DNA of 64,000 nt from Pontederia crassipes (taxonomy: Eukaryota; Streptophyta; Magnoliopsida; Commelinales; Pontederiaceae). Positions within the stretch are counted from its first letter, which is position 1, and the number at the start of each line of letters is the position of its first letter. A program made the position numbers and the translations under genes. The DNA is taken from positions 23,502,874-23,566,873 of the forward strand of contig CM060195.1 of the NCBI GenBank assembly GCA_030549335.1, in the 5' to 3' direction. The notes under the pieces were generated by a model. The model saw only the letters and a program-made list of their open reading frames with translations. It did not search any database and had not been told where the DNA came from. Shown piece after piece: positions 50,601 to 59,600 of the stretch.

Positions 50601-53600
50601 TATAGTTAGAAAATAAGAAAAGCCTAGTACAATTTTCCACACAAACCCTACCTTTATGACTATGAAACCAGATGATGGGAACAAAATCACAATTCTGCCC
50701 CTCGAAAAAAAACATCACACTTCCCACTCTAATAAAAAATGAATGTGATGTACAATAGCCTTCATGGCTTATGGATCATTTTGTTCACGTAACACGATCA
50801 ATATTGCTGGCGAATACAAAAACAAGCCTAGAGCCCAAACCAATTTTAACAAAAGAAAAATCTTACCCTTGCGAAAGCACTTTTAATCGAAGAAGAAATG
50901 TATGCCTCAACTTGCACCCCATCAATAGAATCCATCACCTGTATGAAAAGAACTAGTCAATCTGGATATTGCACAAACAACAACAACAAAGCCTTATCCC
51001 ACTAGGTGGGGTCGGCTACATGGATCAACAAAGCCTTATCCCAAAAAAACTGATTTATCCCAATAAATTGTCTTGAAGTGTATAAAATAATTTTCTAACT
51101 GTATTTCTTTTCATAAAATAGCTCTTTCACTCCTAATTTAACAAAGGGCATTGTGTACCAAAGTGGATAGATGGAGACGAGAAAGTCAACAAAATACCAA
51201 ATCAATTACGTGTTGTTTGTTTAGGGGAAAAGGATGACTAGAGAAGGTTAGTCATCCAAGTATACATATATATATGGACTTCCAAATTGTACATATGAAA
51301 CCAAATCAATTATTACTATGAAAAAGGAAATTTAGAGGATAAAAAATGCACAACAAAGACTGTCATTTCTGAATATGGAAGTAGCATAAAATACCAAGCT
51401 AACAAAGGTTTCAAAGATTTATAGGGATTAAACATAGCTTGAAGATATAACATGTATATAGTTTACAAAGATCTTGGCGTACAAAGAGTAGCATTAAAAA
51501 GGGATGGGCATACCAAATTGTAGTTTCATAAACTGCTCATGCAAATTTTTTTAGGGACATCAGGATTCAACAATCGAACAATGTTTGAGGGCGAAAGATG
51601 CTGCAATGAAGCTCCATTGTGCATGGCATGCTCTCCTTCTCCATGCCGAAAGGATTAAAAGAGAGCTTGACATGATTGATGCCTAGCTCATACACCTCGC
51701 CGAACACACAATTATAGAACAGATGCTGAATATCCTCCTCTTCAACACCACATAGACCACAAGAAACGTAAACATGTCTTAACACAATGACCCTGTCTCC
51801 GGCGAACCCCGCCGGCGGCTCCACCTTCCCCGCCTCCGGCAGTCCCTGCCGGCGGCGCCACTCCACGCGGACGGCTCCTAGCGTCCGCCTCCACCATGCA
51901 CCGTAGAGAGGTGCGCTCCCTTGATGGCTGGACCACCGTCGCACGCACGAGTGATACCCGCGGCCGGCGCCAACCATCGCCTCACTGTTTCAGGTGCCTC
52001 GCAGCAGGTCACCTTGCGCGTTTCTGCTCCGGCCCGCTGCGCTGTCTCCGGTGCAAGGGTGAAGGTCACCAGAGGTCCGCCTGCCCCCGTGCAGTGCCAG
52101 ACCTATCACCTCGCCGCGCAACTCCCCTTCAACTGCGCCCCCACCAGCTGTCAACCTCTCCATCCCCTGGTCACCTGAGATCCAGCGCGGCGTGGACCTA
52201 CTCAACGGATGCATCATCGGCGAGGTTACCGACGCCTCTCCGGACCTGACGGTGCTTCGCTCGGCCGTCGTCGCTAGCGTGGGCGTGTCACCGCCATTCC
52301 ACCTGTCTCGAGTATCGCCGGGGCTTTGGCTTCTCATCCCGGGATCAGAGCAGCAGCGTGACGCCCTCCTAGCCTCCCCGACCAACATCCCGCAGCGCTC
52401 CCAGGTCAGGTGGCGACACTGGAAGGCCGACGACGGAGCAACGATGACACTGCCTGGAGTCCGTCGGTCTTTTGACATTCTCGGTTTGCCATTGCACCTC
52501 CAGCGACCGGAGATTGCACTGGCAGTGGCAAGACTCATCGGCAACCCTGTTGCGGTCGCTCTCCCTGTGCTCGGGTCGCCGGACCTGTCGATCTCCTCTG
52601 TCGAAGTCGAAGTTCCCCCTGGTCGTCCGTTGCCGACGGCAGTTGTTCTCAGAGTGGGCGCCGGCAGTTTCCTTCTCCACCTGCAGCCTTCCCAGCGCTG
52701 TGCTTCGTGGGCGGAGGTGGTCGCCGGTGGGAGAGCCTCGCCGGCCCAGTCGTTGCTGGCGTCAGCGAGCAGGGCGGAGCAGTCTGCTGCAGCTGGCGAT
52801 GCAGGCGACGTACAGTGCGTGTCGAGCAGGCGTAGGAGCAGTACGCGGACTTCCCGCAACCAGGATCCGAAACCCCCAGCTCAGACCCGATATCCCCCAT
52901 CTCAGACCCGAAACGCCCAAGCCACGACCCGCCTCTCAATCCTAACCCGATACCAGACACCACCCTCCTCCACCCAACCCACTGTACCCAACCGCCTTCG
53001 TGCCCGGTCCGAGCCGCCGATCCGGGATCCTAACCCAGATCGGTCGGCCTCCTCCCCCTCTGAACTCGCCCCCTCCTCCGGCCAGCCGCCACACATTCTC
53101 CGGCGATCAGCCACCGCTGCCTCATCCCCACCCCCTTCACGACCATCGCACACCACTAACCAACCCTCAACACCACCTCTTTCGCCCCACACCCGATGCC
53201 CCTCGCCTGTACTCGCCGCCAATGCTGACTGCAACATGGTCGCCGGCGAAGCTTTCGCCGCCACCCCCCGCCACTATCAGCGCCGGCGACACAACCCTGC
53301 CGCCACGCCCCCGCCAACACAGGAACAGCCGCCGCCTGCGCAGGGCTCGACTGATGCCTCTGCAGCGGAGGAGCCGCTCATGGTCGAGCCTACCCCGCCG
53401 CCAGCTTCTGCTCAGCCTCCGATGACTGGCGTCACTGCAGCGGAGGAGCCGCTACTGGTCGGGCCTGCCTCGCCGATGTCCGGGGTGCTGGTCTCGCCGG
53501 CAGGGGCCACTGCAACAGAGGAGCCTCTACTTGCTGGTAGGATGGAAGATGACATTTTGGAGGTGGCAGCAGCTGCAGGCCTGAGGCATTCACGACGGCG

Positions 53601-56600
53601 GTCATGCCCACGACCTGAGCTGGATCGTGGGGTGGCTCTTCACTTGCCTCTGCGGTCATCGCGGGGGGACCACAGGAGAGGCCTGACGTTGCACTGTGAC
53701 TCAGGCATCCTGGAGGGCGAAGCAGTAGTGGTTCCATGAAGATCCTCACATGGAATGTGCGGGACCTGGGCGACCCCGGAAAGCATCGGACCTTGGGTCG
53801 TTACCTCATGGAGTGGGAGGCCGACGTTGCCCTTCTACAGGAGACCAAGCTGACTAATTGTAGCACAGGGATTTGGGCCCAGATCGGGGGGCCCCGCATG
53901 TCCGAGCACCTCTCTCTCCATGCGGTGGGCCAGTCGGGAGGCTGCATCATCGGATGGTGGGCTGAACTTTTCTCTCTTGAGGAGTCCTGGACGGCCAAAT
54001 TCTCGTTTACCGCTCACTTACGGACCCGGGCAGCGAGTGGTGACTACCTCTTTACATGTGTTTATGGCCCCTGCTCGGCATCTTTACGCAGCGCCCTATG
54101 GGAGGAGCTCCGGATGGCACGCTCCCATCTCCCGGACGCTCGGTGGCTCATCGGAGGCGATTTCAATGTCACCTTGGACATGGATGATCGCCCCATTCGA
54201 CGACAGGGGAGAGATACCGGAGCAGAGGATTTCAGAGACTTCATTGACTCGCAGTCGTTGGTCGATTTTTCGACCTCCAACTGTAGGTTTACATGGAGGA
54301 GCACAGCGAGGCCGACCGCCAGATCACAGATTGATCGTTTCCTTGGATCACTGGAGCTAGCAGAGGCACATCAGATGGCTACGTGCAGGCCTTAGACCGA
54401 CCGTTCTCGGATCACCCCCCCCCCTCATGTGGCGGTCTAATGACGGTCGGGTGCAGCGCTAACTCTTCCGCTTTGAGCGCTCTTGGTTGTTGGAGGAGGG
54501 CTTCCGTCAGCTGGTGACGGAGCACTGGCAGAGTGTGGCGGCATCTGACTCCGCAGCTAGGACGCTAGCATCTCGCCTTGATAGCTTGCGTTCCTTCCTC
54601 TGTCAGCACAGACGCCAGATCCAGGAGGACAGGTCACGGCGTAGGGTGGATGCCTTAGCGGTGATTGCTCAGATGGATCGCTTGGAGGACTCTCGCCACC
54701 TCACCGATGCGGAGGTCGCCGAGCGCAAACGCGCTCAGGATACCATCCAACTGGAGGACCGGATAGTGGAGACCCAGTGGAGGCAGCGCTCCCGGCAAAC
54801 CTGGCTTCAGGAAGGAGATGCCAACACTCGATTTTTCCACTTGTACGCGAGCTCTCGCCGGAGGGCGAACAGGATCGAGCGGATTGAGGTGCAAGGCCAG
54901 CGTGTCTCCGGTCACCACAGCATCGGGACGGCCATTACCTCCTACTTTCGGGCGTCCACTCGGCGGCAGACACCGAGCCCTTGGCGTTGGGCCCCAGGGG
55001 ACATCCCCGCCTTTCTGATGCTCAGTCTTCTTTGTTGATGCAGGCCATTACTGAGGCGAGATTACTGAGGACCTTCGGGACCTCAATAGCGAGGCTGCTC
55101 CGGGCCCTGATGGCTTCCCAGTTTTCTTCTACTGGGACTTTTGGCCGGTGGTGCATGAGGATGTCTTGGCTGTCATCCAAGAGTTTACCTGTGGGAATAG
55201 GGGCTTTGACCGCCTCAACAGGTTCCTTTTATTCCTACTTCCGAAGCGCACCCCGGCGGAGAGAGTGGAGGACTTTCGACCGATTGCCTTATCCAATGCC
55301 ATCTACCTCTTGGTGGCCCGGGTATTGACGAACCGGCTTCGAGAGGTACTTCCGGAGCTGATCCATCCGGCGCAGTCAGCTTTCATCCAGGGCCGTTCCA
55401 TCACCAATAGCTACACCATCGCCTCTGAGATCATTGCACAGTGGAGGACTACTTGCTGTGCTTTTCTATGGAAGGTTGACTTCTCCAGAGCATATGACAC
55501 TGTCTCATGGCCTTTTCTTTGGCATTCTCTACAGGTTAGAGGCTTTCTGGAGACTTGGATTTCTTGGATGAAGCGTTGCATCTCTACCGCTTCATTCTCA
55601 GTCCTAGTCAATGGCGCGAGGTCGGGTGACTGGGTGCAGCCGCAGAGGGGGGTTCGACAGGGCTGCCCCCTAGCTCCCATGATTTTCGCCCTAGCTGTCG
55701 ACGCGCTCACCAGATGCACCCAGGCGTCTTGTTCGGCTGGCCTCTTCCGCGGCTTCGCCGGGGGCCTGGTTCCTCTCCTACAGTACGCCGATGACACATT
55801 ATTTTTCATCAAGGGCTCTGAGCAAGAGGCTCGACGTGTAGCCATCCTTGTGGAGCTTTTTGGCATGACAACTGGACTTCAGATCAACCATGCCAAGTCC
55901 TCTTTCATTCCTTTTGGCATGGTTCCCGAGGAGGCTGCACGATGTGCGGCTGAGCTTCACACGCCGACTAGTTCCCTACCGATCGCCTATTTGGGCCTCC
56001 CACTTTCTGACTGGCATATCGGCTCCCAGGGTTGGACCCCAGTCATCGAGCGCATGGAGCAAAGACTCCAGGGTTGGAGCTCGCATCTCTTGTCCAGTGG
56101 AGGCAGGCTCATCCTCCTCCGCTCAGTCCTCTCGGCACTTCCGACATATTACATGACGGTCCTTCGGGCACCTGCTCAGATTCTTCGCCGCATGGATTCT
56201 TTGAGGAGCAGATTCTTTTGGCAGGGTGGTGGTTCTGATCGCCGAGGTGTTCACCTTGTCGCATGGAGTAGCGTTTGCCGTCCCACCTCCCAGGGAGGAT
56301 TGGGGGTTCGCGATCTTCGCTATACAAACTGGACTCTCCTAGCCCGGTGGGTGAGGCGGATCATGGGGCCAGAGGATGGTCTATGGCAGGCGGTCTTCTT
56401 CACTTGCTACGGACATGACTTATCATGGGAGTCGAGGACTATTTTGCCTCGCGGGGCCTCATCTTTCTGGCGGGGAGTCTGATTCCGAGGATCCAGCCTC
56501 TCATGACCTCCACATTAGGCTCCGGGTTGGATTTCTCCTTCTGGCGTCATGGCTGGCTCCCCCGAGACTCACTCGCCGTGGCTTCCCCCGCCTTTATGCC

Positions 56601-59600
56601 TTGGCGGCACAGCCCGACGCGACAGTGGCAGAGTCCTGGTCTGAGGATGGGGGCCCTGGATCTTGGACGCCTCTCTTCAGATCAGCCCTCTCGGACTAGC
56701 GTTTTACCGACCTCTTGGCTCTTCACCAGCGGATTGCCTCTTACCGCCCTGTCCACTCCAGACATGACGGCTGGATATGACTTTCGGAGTCTTGGTCAAC
56801 ACGTAGCATCTACATTCGCTTTCTCCCCAACATGGGGGCATCGGAGGACTTCAGGATGGATTGCAGGCTTATCTGGCGCTCCAGGATACCGTTGAAAGTC
56901 AAGATCTTTGCTTGGCTCATGCGGTATGGCAGACTTCTCACCAGCAGGTACAGGGCGAGATGGGCGCCTCATACCGACACGTCTTGTGTTTTGTGCGGCG
57001 ACGCTGAGGAGGATATCGCCCACCTATTTTTTGCATGCCCGACAGCTCGTGACATCTGGCGGCGGACGACTTTTGGGGGTCTTCTCCCCCCCGATTCAGA
57101 GACCTTGCGGCAGTCGTTTCGGGGTTTGGCCCGTCGGAGATATTCGTGGAGAGCACCTTTGGCGTCTTTTTTGGCCGGCTCTTGGGCTATCTGGCTCCGG
57201 CGCAACCAAGTGATTTTTTGTGGGGAGCGATGTCACATTGAGCGGATTGTACACCACATTTCCTTTCTTCGGGAGTGGGGTTTTGGTTAGGAGGGATACT
57301 TTTCCACTTTTTGTCGCTCCTTAGTTGGAGCTCACTTTTATACATGTTTCTCTTTACATAGTTATATACATACCTGGATGACAACCAGATGGTTGGTCAT
57401 CCTTTTTCTCCTCAAAAAAAAAAAAAAGATGCTACAATGAGAATATAGTGAACCACATAATTTTTTGGTTAGACACTCGTTTAAGGGTAGGAGTATGTTT
57501 CCTCTTTTTTGTTTTGGCACTCTTTTTTTTGGTGCCCGAACATGTACAATTATAGCTTTTGATTCAATACAAGTTGAAGGCTACTAAATTGGGTATCCAT
57601 CCTTCCCTGTTTCAAAAAATATAAAAGGATGGCCTTCCTGTGAAATTGAAATAATCTTGTAACTGAAGATAAATGTAGGTGCAGACCTGCTCATTTTCTT
57701 CAAGCAAAATTCTTCGTGTAAGTAATGCAATAGTGAGCATTTCTTCCATCATTGTTGAGCCCTGCAAAATTGTATATGTGCTCTATATAAAAAGTAAAAT
57801 AAATGAAACTCGAAGAACTAATTTTTTTCTAAAGAAAGCACAAAGATAGGCAACAATTCAGCAAAGAAGATATGTTCAAACTAAACTAAGGCATGTGTAC
57901 ATAAGTATGCTTACATGAATGAATATATATAAAATACATAATTAGTAAGAATAAGACAATCTCTCCATGAATGTAAGTTCAACACATTAAAGACGAACAA
58001 AGCATGATCCAAATTTCATGATAGCGTAAGAGATTTATAATCCTAATCAATGATTTGCTCAAAATTTACAGTTCAAAAAAGCAAGTATTGATCCATGACA
58101 ATAATGCCTTTCCAAATCAACCAATGACATGTCATGAAAAGTTCATGACTTTTGGAATGTAAAATTGAGCAGCAACATAAAACATCAAAGCATGATAAAC
58201 ATCTCTCTTTCTTCTCGAAAAAAATAAATAAATAAACACATGAATCTCTCAAGAAAGAACATATGATAACTCAAATTAAAAGGTTACATCTAGATTGTTT
58301 TCAGAAGGAGGTTACATCTAGATCCTAATAGCATCTCCTTTCATTACAAATTGACAAGAAATTGTCTTTGTCGATTCCATGTAATGCCTAGATGTATTAA
58401 CCTTAGGCCTTCCTCGAAATTATCCAACACATTTCATATAAAACTAGAAGTTCACTCAAGCATGGAAATACTAGCAACCAGTTCTTTTATACAGGTCAAA
58501 CAATTTGATAGAAAAAGAAACTTGTTAGAAGATGGCAGGCTTCTTTCATAGCTAAAAAGTTTCACTACATAACTAAGCCCAATCCACAACACTAGTAAAA
58601 TTGATTGCCTCTGAAAAACTAATTAAAATAACCACAAGTACATATAGGCAAATCTTTCCAGAGTTGTCAAACTTTCAAGTACTAAAATTGCATTTATTTT
58701 CAGTAAACTCATTAACTATAGATTCTTCCTCGCCATCAACAGCAAAATAGGATCTAAGTCTACTCTGCCCATATGTTCTTATGAAACTCAAGAAAAAGTA
58801 TTCTTTCTTGCAGCAAAAACAGCAAGTTTCATACTGCCATTTGAAATAACATGACAGATGCAAGAGCCTTTTTCATTTCTTGGATTGAAATATATAATAA
58901 GACTACATTCTCTAAAGCTAATAGTCATGTGCTTTTTCATAAACTTAAATGTCTAGAATGAGAACCCAGTCCAATCAAAAAACTGGAACAAAAGATAACT
59001 ACAAAGTCCTAATATTTCATTTATCATTATATTCAGACTCAGTTTTCTTAGGAAACCTAGTCATACCAGTATTGAACCTAAAACTTTTCCAGCTTGTTGG
59101 TCTTTTCTGTTTTTTTATTTTACACATCCCCACCTTGAGAAATTACCATTAGAACTTTGGTTTAACAAATTTACAAATGATAATATCAACAATGTGCACA
59201 AAGAGATGAGCATTTGCAAACTTAGGTCTCCATAGCATGAATAGTCAGATGACAAAAAACTTAAGTAGTCAATGGCCAAAAAGCTGATAAAACCTATGCC
59301 AACTAATAATAAAAAGAGTTAAACCTCTGGAAAATGCAAATGGTAATCTCCAAGCTTTTTATCAGCCCATCCCTGGATTGGTGACAAGAAAGATTGGAAG
59401 AATGTGAAATCTTCACCATCAACAGAGGAACAGAGGCTTTTCAAGTGCAACCTTTCTTGTGGACCCCGCTGCTCTTTCAGAGGTATTTTCCTCAAATGGT
59501 GAATAACATATTGCAAGATCCCCTGTTCACCTGTAATGACAAACTAATTTTGAAGAGAACAAAGGTTAGGAAGTCAAATAGCTTAAACAAAGAATATAAC

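Larger units (their letters stand above)
51610..57424 (+). mobile_element. Near-full-length L1 LINE with two ORFs, antisense to the gene (intron 6)
   Basis: 5,815 bp flanked by a 16-bp duplication differing at one base: AAAGATGCTGCAATGA (51594-51609) and AAAGATGCTACAATGA (57425-57440). It ends in a hairpin (arms 57376-57387 and 57391-57402) and poly(A). From the left: a chimeric leader (51,610 to about 51,785) made of antisense L1 sequence, a GC-rich 5' UTR, ORF1, ORF2. ORF1 has about one frame break and ORF2 about four, so this copy is inactive but relatively young. The element is far more GC- and CpG-rich than the surrounding introns. Confidence 0.92.

Noticed and set aside
51990-52859. 289-codon minus-strand frame
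   Set aside because: Antisense shadow of the GC-rich L1 ORF1; the plus strand has the zinc knuckles and family wording.
53736-54395. Endonuclease/exonuclease/phosphatase-type host enzyme
   Set aside because: The fold is right, but it is followed by reverse transcriptase and a zinc-binding tail inside a LINE with a target duplication.
59325-59532. Alternative start of exon 5 at the TTACAG acceptor
   Set aside because: It would not fit the phase-0 end of exon 4; the AAATTAG acceptor restores the family wording.
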